Shown piece after piece: positions 33,677 to 41,014 of a stretch of 64,000 nucleotides of DNA (positions within the stretch are counted from its first letter, which is position 1; the number at the start of each line of letters is the position of its first letter). The notes below the pieces were generated by a model. It did no database searches and was not told the DNA's origin. It worked only from the letters and a program-made list of their open reading frames with translations. The position numbers were made by a program, and so were the translations under genes. The DNA comes from Bin125 sp026705025. GTDB lineage: Bacteria > Chloroflexota > Dehalococcoidia > Bin125. The DNA lies in the NCBI GenBank assembly GCA_026705025.1, contig JAPPBN010000045.1, forward strand, positions 62,001 through 126,000, in the 5' to 3' direction.

Positions 33677-34103
33677 GTATCTGTGCGAGGAATGCGCGGG
33701 AATCTTCGAGGTCGTCCGGCCGATTCGCGAAGCGCCCGAGCCGCAGCCCTGCCCGGACTGTGACGAAGAGTGCGAGCGCGTCATGCCGTCTTCGTTCTCG
33801 GCGTTCATCATGCGTCAGGGCTATCCGCGCCGCATCCCCGACAAGGGCACGTACTGGCATCTGGGCCAGGAAGTCACGTATCTGCCCAAGAAGGCGCGCC
33901 CGTACGAGCACCCGCAGGTCACCAAGCACCGCGAGCAGGAACCACTCGCGACCCAGGACTACACGGATTTGGTCGACAAGAAAATCCACGAGCGGCGTCT
34001 TGCGCGTGAGGACCGGCGCAAAGAGCGTGAGCTGAAAAAGGACCGGATGGCCGCGAGGGCGCCGGAGCGGAAGCCTCAGCCGCAGCCGATGAAGCGGGAC
34101 TAG
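33663..34103 (+). CDS. FmdB-family zinc ribbon protein
   Basis: A 146-residue protein with the FmdB/CxxC_CxxC_SSSS signature: MPLYEYLCEECAGIFEVV, then CPDCDEECERVMPSS. The zinc ribbon occupies the first 45 residues; the remainder is basic and charged (RRLAREDRRKERELKKDR). Function of this family in general is uncertain. GTG 33663 overlaps recO by 14 bases. Confidence 0.85.
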   Translation: MPLYEYLCEECAGIFEVVRPIREAPEPQPCPDCDEECERVMPSSFSAFIMRQGYPRRIPDKGTYWHLGQEVTYLPKKARPYEHPQVTKHREQEPLATQDYTDLVDKKIHERRLAREDRRKERELKKDRMAARAPERKPQPQPMKRD

Positions 34104-34113
34104 CCCGCAAGAA

Positions 34114-35094
34114 TCAGAAATCCCGCTGGGTGACGAACTCGGCGATTGCTGTGAGTTGCTCCCGTGGACCGTTGGTCGGCGCGGCGTGCAGCGCGTCGAG
34201 TCCGCGATTGCGCCACTCCTCGACCGTTTCCATACAGCGCTCCACGATCGACGGCTGACGCGCCGCTTCAAGCGCCTCGTCGAGGAACTCCCCGCGCCCG
34301 TTCTCTTCCCTGGCGCTCAGAAACCGATTGATCGGATTGTCGTCGGGATTGTCCTCCATCAGCACAATTGCGGGCAAAGTGAGCGTGCCAGCTGACAGGT
34401 CGCCGCCGACCGGCTTGCCCAGTTGCTCCTCCGTGCCGCAGAAGTCGAGGATGTCGTCGACGATCTGGAAGGCCATGCCAATAGAGCGTCCGTATTCGCG
34501 CAGGGAGTCGATCGTCTGGGCGTCGCAGGCGGACATCATCGCGCCGCCCGCGCCGGCGGTCGCGAAGAGCGAGGCCGTCTTGCCGTGGATCCGCCGGTAG
34601 TAGTCGCGCATCGTGCCCGAGTCGGCGTCGAAGGCGGAGACGTCCTGGGCCAGCTCACCCTTGGCCATGACCATCAGGGTGTCCGCGAACAGCCGAATCA
34701 CGCCAATGTGCCCGGTCCGCGCCACAAGTTCGGCGGCGTGGGCAAACATGTAGTCGCCCAGCATCACCGAGGCCGGATTGCCAAAGGTCGCATTGGCCGT
34801 CACATGCCCGCGCCGAGTATCGGCCGAATCGATCACGTCGTCATGCACCAGCGTCGCCGTGTGGAGCAGCTCGATCGACGCGGCCAGCGGAATCTGGGTG
34901 TCCGCGTCGTAGTCGCCGAATCCGCCGCACAGCAAAGAAATCGCCGGTCGCAGCCGCTTGCCGCCGCGAGACAGCACCTGGTTCAGCATCGCTTCGAGGG
35001 GCAGGAAGTCGGACTGAGCGACGAGGGAGAGCGTGTCTTCGACGATGGCCAGGTCGTCGGCAATGGGCGCATAGAGTCGGTCGAGGGTGGTCAT
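34114..35094 (-). CDS. polyprenyl diphosphate synthase
   Basis: A 326-residue all-trans isoprenyl chain elongating enzyme. The first Asp-rich motif is in LLHTATLVHDDVIDSADTRR, and the second is FQIVDDILDFCGTEEQLGK. A long-chain product (for a quinone side chain or carrier lipid) is likely because small residues precede the first motif; the nearby respiratory operon fits quinone. Convergent with the FmdB gene. Confidence 0.92.
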   Translation of the reverse strand: MTTLDRLYAPIADDLAIVEDTLSLVAQSDFLPLEAMLNQVLSRGGKRLRPAISLLCGGFGDYDADTQIPLAASIELLHTATLVHDDVIDSADTRRGHVTANATFGNPASVMLGDYMFAHAAELVARTGHIGVIRLFADTLMVMAKGELAQDVSAFDADSGTMRDYYRRIHGKTASLFATAGAGGAMMSACDAQTIDSLREYGRSIGMAFQIVDDILDFCGTEEQLGKPVGGDLSAGTLTLPAIVLMEDNPDDNPINRFLSAREENGRGEFLDEALEAARQPSIVERCMETVEEWRNRGLDALHAAPTNGPREQLTAIAEFVTQRDF

Positions 35095-35147
35095 CAGGCC
35101 TAGCGTACTCTGGGTACGCCGTTGGGCGATCGAAAAAGGGTGCGAGG

Positions 35148-36188
35148 ATGCCGAAGCGAAAGCTGGGTCAGCTGGAGGTTCTACCGTTGCGTGATGTTTT
35201 CGCGGATGAGCCGAGCGACTTTACGCCCTGGCTGGCGGACAATCTGGATCTGTTGGGAAGTGAGATAGGACTGGATCTGGAACGGGAAGACACTGAGGTT
35301 CCAATTGGCGACTTTTCGCTCGACATTCTGGCTTTTGCGAGCGCATTCGGCAGTGTTGCGATCGAGAATCAACTTGGCCAGTCCGACCACGACCATCTTG
35401 GCAAGCTCCTGACCTATGCAGCGGGCGTGGGAGCCAAGGCCGCAGTATGGGTGGCAGCAGAGCTTAGACCTGAACACTTGGACGCAGTCAACGCCCTGAA
35501 CGAGTGGGCCGAAACCGCACTCGCGCTGTTCGCTGTAGAAGTCAGGGCGCTCAAGATAGGAGAATCGTCGGCCGGCGTGGAGTTTCGTGCAATCGCCTCG
35601 CCCAAGGATTGGGGAAGGAGGCGAAAGTCTACGAGTCAGCCGACCGTGATGTCCGACAACGAGAGAAGGGTCAGAGTCGATTTTTTCGACCGCCTTGCCA
35701 AGGGCGCGCTTGAGCGGAAGCTCACCGACTCAACCGGTTTCTCCAATGTCGCCATGTCGAAGTCGTTTCGAACCAATGTGAAAGTGGACGGTAAGTGGCT
35801 CAAGTACTGGATTGATCTGCGCAAGAGAGGTGGCGTAACGGTGACGCTTGACGTGAGGACCGGCGACACTCTTCGCAACGATGCCATCATCAGTCGCCTA
35901 GCGCAGGAGGAGGATGCGATAGAGCAAGAGTTGGGTTTCCAGCCCGTCTTTGTTCGCCCGGATCCAGAAGGGCCTCATGGACTCCAGGCTGGCAGGGTCA
36001 CGGCATCCAGAAAGGCATCGATCAGCGATCCGAGAGAGAAGATCGACGAGACGCTTGAGTGGTGCTTGAACGTGCTGGAAGGATTCCAAACTGTGCTGGA
36101 ACCTCTTCTACAGAGGATCGTCGACGGACTAGCGCGCGAACAGCCCGACGGCGTTGAGGACGGTTCGCTCGGCGACGGCGGCGGGTGA
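35148..36188 (+). CDS. PD-(D/E)XK-like nuclease with DUF4268-type C-terminus
   Basis: A 346-residue protein. The first 150 residues look like a PD-(D/E)XK nuclease: FTPWLADNLDLLGSEIGLDL, then VPIGDFSLDILAF (catalytic D) and VAIENQLGQSDHDHLGKLL (E-x-Q variant). The C-terminal part, with RVRVDFFDRLAKGAL and FRTNVKVDGKWLKYWIDL, resembles DUF4268. Relatives occur in restriction or defence settings, but no partner gene is adjacent. Base composition is visibly less GC-rich than its neighbours, suggesting transfer. It overlaps the convergent tatD by 60 bases. Confidence 0.7.
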   Translation: MPKRKLGQLEVLPLRDVFADEPSDFTPWLADNLDLLGSEIGLDLEREDTEVPIGDFSLDILAFASAFGSVAIENQLGQSDHDHLGKLLTYAAGVGAKAAVWVAAELRPEHLDAVNALNEWAETALALFAVEVRALKIGESSAGVEFRAIASPKDWGRRRKSTSQPTVMSDNERRVRVDFFDRLAKGALERKLTDSTGFSNVAMSKSFRTNVKVDGKWLKYWIDLRKRGGVTVTLDVRTGDTLRNDAIISRLAQEEDAIEQELGFQPVFVRPDPEGPHGLQAGRVTASRKASISDPREKIDETLEWCLNVLEGFQTVLEPLLQRIVDGLAREQPDGVEDGSLGDGGG

Positions 36189-37010
36189 CTCCCTACGAAC
36201 GTCTGCAATCTGCTCGGCGGTGTGGTGGATGTTGGCGGGTTCGTTTCGCTTGCCTCGTTGGGGTTGGGGGCTGAGGTAGGGGCAGTCTGTTTCGATGACG
36301 ATGGCGTCCAGGGGGAGGGATGTGGCGGCGGCTCGGAGGGCGTCGTTCTTGGGGTAGGTGACGGGGCCGGCGAAGGAGATGAGGAAGCCGAGCTTGTGGT
36401 AGCGGTGGGCGAGCTCGGCGTCTCCGGAGAAACAGTGGATGACGCCGACGGGGAGCCCCCCTCTGTCCCTACGGGACATCTCCCCCCGCCCAGAGGCGGG
36501 GGGAGAGGAGGAAGAGGATCGGGACAACTCCCCCCGCCTGACGGCGGAGGGAGAGGGGGACGCGGCCCAGCTCTTGAGTATCTCGTAGGTCTCCTCGTGG
36601 GCGTCGCGGGAGTGGATGACGACGGGGAGGTTGAGGGTGTCGGCGAGAGTGAGTTGGGCCTCGAAGGCTCGGTACTGATCGGCGTGGGGTGAGAGGTTGC
36701 GGTAGAAGTCGAGGCCGACTTCTCCGATGGCGACGACTTTGGGGTTGTCGGCCATGCGGGTGAACTCTGCTTCGGTGTGTTCGTCCCAGTCCTTGGCGTC
36801 GTGCGGGTGGACGCCGAGCGTGGCCCAGACGTTGTCGTACCGCTCGGCGACGGCGAGCGCGTTTCGGCTGTCTTCGAGGGAGCAGCCGATGGTGACGATG
36901 CGCTCGACGCCGGCCTCGCTCGCGCGGGCCATGACGGCGGGCAGGTCGTCGCCGATCCAGGGGTCGTGGAGATGGGCGTGGGTGTCGAAGAGCGCAGGAG
37001 GCTGGCTCAT
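36129..37010 (-). CDS. tatD: TatD-family metal-dependent DNase with in-frame repeat insertion
   Basis: A 293-residue TIM-barrel hydrolase: metal ligands H-x-H in FDTHAHLHD, then GVHPHDAKD, GEVGLDFYRN, LPVVIHSRDAHEE, IHCFSG and ETDCPYLSPQP. Family length is about 255-260; the excess is a Ser/Arg/Pro stretch at residues 150-187 between the H-S-R-D and H-C-F-S-G motifs, encoded by palindromic repeat DNA. All catalytic motifs survive. ATG overlaps the metG stop (ATGA). Confidence 0.93.
   Translation of the reverse strand: MSQPPALFDTHAHLHDPWIGDDLPAVMARASEAGVERIVTIGCSLEDSRNALAVAERYDNVWATLGVHPHDAKDWDEHTEAEFTRMADNPKVVAIGEVGLDFYRNLSPHADQYRAFEAQLTLADTLNLPVVIHSRDAHEETYEILKSWAASPSPSAVRRGELSRSSSSSPPASGRGEMSRRDRGGLPVGVIHCFSGDAELAHRYHKLGFLISFAGPVTYPKNDALRAAATSLPLDAIVIETDCPYLSPQPQRGKRNEPANIHHTAEQIADVRRESPAAVAERTVLNAVGLFAR
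36452..36563. repeat. palindromic repeat inserted in frame within tatD
   Basis: Contains two hairpins: CTCCCCCCGCC-CAGA-GGCGGGGGGAG (11-bp perfect arms) and CTCCCCCCGCC-TGAC-GGCGGAGGGAG, plus a shorter GTCCC-TAC-GGGAC. The type resembles the intergenic elements of this window. Translation through it on the minus strand stays open. Confidence 0.75.
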
Positions 37011-38674
37011 GTGCCGAGCCGGGCTTCTTCTTCCTCGACGATTGAGGAGTCGAGTTTCTTGAACAGCGGGGTTGGCTTTTGCAGTTGGTCGCCGGGTCGG
37101 AGTGCGTGCATCTGCCAGCCGAGGTCATCGATGCTGCCCGGGGTGTTGAGCATCTCGTGCAGGCGTCGGCAACTGAAGGGCAGGTAAGGGGCGAGCGCGG
37201 TGCGCAGGGCGGCGATCACGTTGAGCGCGGTGTAGAGGCTGCGGGCGGCGGCCTGTTTGTCGGTCTTGACGGCCTGCCAGGGGGCGGTCTGGTCGAGGTA
37301 GCGGTTCGCTTCCTGAGCGAGGGCGAAGGCCTGCTGGATGCCCTGCCGCAGGTGGACGGCCTCGATCGACTGTCCGACCTGTTCGAGTCCCGACTGCGCG
37401 CGGTCGAGCATGCGCGTGGCGTCGCGGTCGAGGGGGCCGGGGTCGGGAACCTTCGCGTCGAAGTGGCGGTTGATCAGGGAGAGCACGCGGTTGACCAGGT
37501 TGCCCCAGGTGGCGACGAGTTCGTCGTTGTTGCGGCGCAGGAACTCGGACCAGGAGAAGTCGGAGTCCGCGGTCTCAGGCATCTGGGCGGCAAGCGCGTA
37601 GCGCAGCGGGTCGGGGTCGTAGCGTGTCAGGTAGTCGTTGACCCATACGGCCCAGCGCTGCGAGGTGCTGGCCTTGGAGCCGCTCATCGTGATGTACTGG
37701 TTGGCGGGCACGTCGTAGGGCAGGTTGTATCCGCCGGCGCCGAGCAGGATCGCGGGCCAGATGATGGTGTGGAAGGGGACGTTGTCCTTGCCGATGAAGT
37801 TGTAGATGCGGGCGTCGTCGGACTGCCAGAAGTCGCGCCAGGCTTCCTCGTCGCCGTTGGTCGCGGCCCATTCGACGGTCGCCGAGAGGTAACCGATCAC
37901 CGCCTCGAACCAGACGTAGATGCGCTTGTCGTCCCAGCCTTCGAGCGGCACGGGCACGCCCCAGTCGATGTCGCGGGTAATGGCGCGATCTTGCAGGCCC
38001 TCGCGCAGCATCCCTCTGGAGAAGTTGAGCACGTGGGTGCGCCAGAAGTCCTTGTCGTCGTCGAGCCATTCCTGCAGGCGCTCTTCGAAGGCGGTCAGAC
38101 GGAGGAAGTAGTGCTCCGAGCTGCGCAGTTCAGGAGTGGCGCCGGTGTTGCGGGATCGGGGGTTGAGCAAGTCGATGGCGTCGAGTTGGCGGCCACAGGT
38201 GTCGCACTGGTCGCCGCGAGCACTCTTGTCGTCACAGTGCGGACACTCTCCCTCGATGTAGCGGTCGGGCAGGAAGCGCTTCGCTTCCGGGTCGTAGAAG
38301 AGATCCTGGGTCTGCCGGTAGAGGAAGTCCTGCTCAAGCAGCGAATTGAACAGGCCATGGACGACTTCCTCGTGGTTGTCGGTCATGGTCGTGGTGAAGG
38401 TGTCGAACGAGATGCCCATCCCGTCCCAGGTGTCGAGGATGGACTGGTGGTACTCGGCGACGACTTCCTCGGGTGTGCGGCCTTCGTCGTCGGCGCGGAC
38501 GGTGATTGGCGTGCCATGGGTGTCGGAGCCGGAGACCATGGCGACGCGGTTGCCGCGGATGCGGTGATAGCGGGCGAAGATATCGGCGGGCAAGTAAGCG
38601 CCGCCGAGCTGTCCGTGGTGGATGGGGCCGTTGGCGTAGGGCCAGGCCACGCAGACGAGGATGTTGTCGCTCAT
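37007..38674 (-). CDS. metG: methionyl-tRNA synthetase
   Basis: A 555-residue class I synthetase. The HIGH counterpart is ANGPIHHGQLGGAYLPAD, a zinc-knuckle insert has CPHC...CDTC, and WFEAVIGYLSA is typical. The KMSKS loop (37661-37675) reads K-A-S-T-S within MSGSKASTSQRWAVWV, so the second lysine is threonine. The C-terminal tRNA-binding EMAP domain of dimeric forms is absent. It overlaps tatD, the usual metG-tatD pairing. Confidence 0.95.
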   Translation of the reverse strand: MSDNILVCVAWPYANGPIHHGQLGGAYLPADIFARYHRIRGNRVAMVSGSDTHGTPITVRADDEGRTPEEVVAEYHQSILDTWDGMGISFDTFTTTMTDNHEEVVHGLFNSLLEQDFLYRQTQDLFYDPEAKRFLPDRYIEGECPHCDDKSARGDQCDTCGRQLDAIDLLNPRSRNTGATPELRSSEHYFLRLTAFEERLQEWLDDDKDFWRTHVLNFSRGMLREGLQDRAITRDIDWGVPVPLEGWDDKRIYVWFEAVIGYLSATVEWAATNGDEEAWRDFWQSDDARIYNFIGKDNVPFHTIIWPAILLGAGGYNLPYDVPANQYITMSGSKASTSQRWAVWVNDYLTRYDPDPLRYALAAQMPETADSDFSWSEFLRRNNDELVATWGNLVNRVLSLINRHFDAKVPDPGPLDRDATRMLDRAQSGLEQVGQSIEAVHLRQGIQQAFALAQEANRYLDQTAPWQAVKTDKQAAARSLYTALNVIAALRTALAPYLPFSCRRLHEMLNTPGSIDDLGWQMHALRPGDQLQKPTPLFKKLDSSIVEEEEARLGT

Positions 38675-38759
38675 GGTCGTTCGCGGGGGTCGATTTCAAG
38701 CTGAGGAGGGTTGGAAGGCACGTCTTCCTCTAGGTTACGCGGTCGGTTGAGTTTGAACG

Positions 38760-39599
38760 TCATCGGTCGGACTCGAACGGCCAGAGCGAGTAAACCTCTC
38801 GTCGCGGACGGCCGGACTGTTGGGCGACGAATCGGGCGGCCTGCGAGCGGGAGGCGCCCTGTGAGGCGGCCTCGGCGAGGGCCTGAGCGATGTCGTCGTC
38901 GGTCCATGGTTGGGAGCCGTCGGGCGGCGGTGTCAGGATGATGGTGAACTCGCCACGGGGATCGGTGAACTCGTGGAGCGCCTCGGCCGGGAGGCCTCGC
39001 CAGATCTGTTCGTGCAGCTTGGTCAGTTCCCGGCCCACGACCAGGTCTGCATCGGGCACGATGTCGGCGATGTCCTGGAGGGTATCGCGCAGGCGGCGGG
39101 GCGACTCGAACACGACTGACGGGCGCCCGAGAGCGGCGAGATCGTGGATGGCCTGGCGACGTTCATTGGCCTTGCGGGGCAGGAATCCGTGGAGCATCGC
39201 CTGGGGCGAATCCGATCCGCTGACTGACCAGAGCGCGACAGATGCGGCGGCGCCGGGAATCGGGACGACATCGATATCTGCGTCAACCGCGGCGGCGACG
39301 AGGTTGCGGCCGGGGTCTGAGACTCCGGGCGTGCCGGCGTCGGAGATCAGGGCGACGGATTGTCCCTGCTCGATTCGGGTGACGATTCGGCGAGCGTCGG
39401 GGCCGCGATCGTGGTAGGGGAGGACGGGCGTGTCGATTTCGTAATGGCGGGTGAGCGTCCGGGCCACGGGGACGTGTTCGGCGGCGATCAGGTCGACCTC
39501 GGCGAGGATACGGAGCGCGCGGAGGGTGATGTCCTCGAGGTTGCCGATCGGGGTGGCGACGACGTAGAGGGCGCCGGGCTTGTTGGGCATGGTTGTCAC
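38760..39599 (-). CDS. rsmI: 16S rRNA 2'-O-methyltransferase RsmI
   Basis: A 279-residue SAM-dependent enzyme methylating C1402 of 16S rRNA. The N-terminal signature YVVATPIGNLEDITLRALRI is intact, as are ISDAGTPGVSDPG and FESPRRLRDTL. The motif after it, normally A-E-D-T-R, reads AEHVPVARTL here. GTG 39599 or ATG 39590 may start. Upstream of metG-tatD on the same strand, 85 bases apart. Confidence 0.93.
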   Translation of the reverse strand: MTTMPNKPGALYVVATPIGNLEDITLRALRILAEVDLIAAEHVPVARTLTRHYEIDTPVLPYHDRGPDARRIVTRIEQGQSVALISDAGTPGVSDPGRNLVAAAVDADIDVVPIPGAAASVALWSVSGSDSPQAMLHGFLPRKANERRQAIHDLAALGRPSVVFESPRRLRDTLQDIADIVPDADLVVGRELTKLHEQIWRGLPAEALHEFTDPRGEFTIILTPPPDGSQPWTDDDIAQALAEAASQGASRSQAARFVAQQSGRPRREVYSLWPFESDR

Positions 39600-39649
39600 T
39601 GTAAAGATCGAGGGTGGTTGCGCTGTACATCTGCTCGTTCAGGGCAGCG

Positions 39650-39705
39650 GAGGGCCCTCACCCCAACCCTCTCCCTCAGGGAGAGGGGGCCGGAAGGGAG
39701 GGGCG
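39650..39705. repeat. palindromic repeat family A
   Basis: Copy with CCCTCTCCC-TCA-GGGAGAGGG core and GGGCCCTCACCCCAA flank, plus orientation, between rsmI and the 3' end of the HTH gene. Confidence 0.8.
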
Positions 39706-39714
39706 GAGGGGACA

Positions 39715-40516
39715 TCAGTACCTGCCGATGTCGGGGAGGGGGATGACGATGCTTCGGTTGGGTCGGTGGGGTGTGGTGAGTCTGGGCCAATTCCGGGGTT
39801 GGCGGGGTCTGGGGGGTGAATATTGGCGGGCTGGGGCGGATTCGCTGTCGTGGGCGGGGTTTTCGTCGGATTCTTGTCCGGATTTGTCCAGATTTGTCTG
39901 GATGGGTGCGGATTTGTCCGGGTTTGGTGAGGATTGGTCCGGTTCAGGCTCGGTGGGAGCAGGTTCGTCCAGGTCGGCGACGTCAGGGTCGGCGAGTTCG
40001 TGCGGCGATCTGAGAGGCGGCAGGGGGTCGTCGCCTTCGTACAGGTCCGGGTGGCACATCGGGCACTTGGGCAGGCATTGGCCGTAGCGGTCGCCGGCAA
40101 CGTAGCGGACGTGTCCGTCCTTGCCGGCCAAGAAATGGCGGCTTCGAGCGAGGGCGACAGCGTCGGCCTGGCGGGCGTTGACGAGTTGTTCGCGCTGTTG
40201 GCGCTCCTGTTCCTGGAGGTTGGGCAGGGCGGTGAGCAGGAGGCGCAGTTCTCGGGTGGCGGCGACAGTCTGGCGGTGCTGGTCGGGTTGGGTCTCGGGG
40301 GTGGTGAGGATGTGGACCTGGTCGGCAAGGCGGTCGGCGGCGACGGTGCGGAGGATGTGGGCTCGGTGGAGTTGGAAGTCGCGGAAGTAGGCGTAGACGG
40401 TGGAGCGGGCGCAGCGGAGTTTCTCGGCTATAGCGTCGGGGGAGAGTCCCTGGCAGTCGAGGTGGTGGGCTTCGAGGATGCGTCGGCAGCGTCGGGGGGG
40501 TGGGTGGGTTGGACAT
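39715..40516 (-). CDS. HTH protein, reading frame interrupted near its start
   Basis: The long frame has a helix-turn-helix, GLSPDAIAEKLRCARSTVYA, resembling resolvase or terminase-small-subunit DNA-binding domains, then a helical region (RELRLLLTALPNLQEQERQ), a CLPKCPMCH cluster and a Pro/Asp-rich tail with short DNA repeats. This frame has no start codon. The only good start, ATG 40516 with AAGGAAAGG upstream, is in another frame. One base fewer in the G7 tract at 40494-40500 joins them into MSNPPTPRRCRRILEAHH. So there is a sequencing error, phase-variable tract, slippage site or decay. Confidence 0.6.
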
Positions 40517-40536
40517 GTGGAGGGCCTTTCCTTGAG

Positions 40537-40550
40537 AGGTACATATGTTC
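40537..40550 (-). promoter_or_regulatory. SOS-box-like operator, copy 2
   Basis: AGGTACATATGTTC, identical to 19297-19310, 21 bases before the ATG of the HTH gene on the minus strand. Near match to GAAC-N4-GTTC. Confidence 0.45.
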
Positions 40551-40616
40551 TGTGTATGGTATGCGGATTGGGGACGGTCGTGGATGCGCGGATGTGGCGC
40601 TGTTGATGGAGATCGC

Positions 40617-40650
40617 GGGCTGGGCCCCGCGTCGAGCGCGGGGCATCGGA
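40617..40650. repeat. palindromic repeat family B
   Basis: CCCCGCG-TCGAG-CGCGGGG with the same CTGGG and CATCGG flanks as 19476. Confidence 0.75.
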
Positions 40651-40680
40651 GGGGGAGGGGGCTGTGCGGCATGGTGCGAG

Positions 40681-40705
40681 ATACCCGCGGCGAGCGCGGG
40701 TATGA
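40681..40705. repeat. palindromic repeat family B, diverged copy
   Basis: ATACCCGCG-GCGAG-CGCGGGTAT, an 8- to 9-bp arm hairpin followed by GACGATG. Confidence 0.65.
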
Positions 40706-40754
40706 CGATGTTGTTTTGGGATCCTCCGAGATGAGTGGGATGGTCTGTGATGGG

Positions 40755-40806
40755 GCGGGGCCCTCACCCCTACCCTCTCCCTCAGGGAGAGGGGGCCGGA
40801 GGGGGT
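40755..40806. repeat. palindromic repeat family A
   Basis: GGGCCCTCACCCCTACCCTC, then TCCC-TCA-GGGA core and GGGGGCCGGA, plus orientation, upstream of the IMPDH-family gene. Confidence 0.8.
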
Positions 40807-40925
40807 GGGAGTTGTTTGGTCGTTTACGAAGGGTTGGCGGGAGGTCGGGTATCTTAGGGTGACCGGTGGAGTCAGGACAGGTGGTCGGTAACGTGCTTGT
40901 TTGCACGGGACACTGGCATACAACC

Positions 40926-40952
40926 GAAGGAGCGCGGCCATGTGCCGCGCTC
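40926..40952 (+). promoter_or_regulatory. leader hairpin enclosing an upstream start codon
   Basis: GAGCGCGGC-CATGT-GCCGCGCTC (40930-40952) is a 9-bp perfect stem with a 5-base loop. An in-frame ATG (40940) lies in the loop, and its Shine-Dalgarno AAGGAG (40927-40932) runs into the stem. The frame continues into the IMPDH-family gene at 41015. Confidence 0.55.
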
Positions 40953-41014
40953 ATGCGTTTAAGCGCACTTCGACCTCGCCGGTAATCGGCTTCGGATTAG
41001 TGAAGGGGAGACAG

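Noticed and set aside
36222..36692. Gly/Val-rich plus-strand ORF across tatD
   Set aside because: Antisense to tatD; low complexity comes from the repeat insertion and GC-rich codons.
37079..38704. Long plus-strand ORF (541 codons) opposite metG
   Set aside because: It is antisense to a gene with all MetRS motifs; high third-position GC keeps the opposite frame open.
40428..40646. Short minus-strand ORF starting MRIPYTEHMYLS near the HTH gene
   Set aside because: It starts upstream of the operator-like site and ends quickly; it is the third frame through the same sequence.
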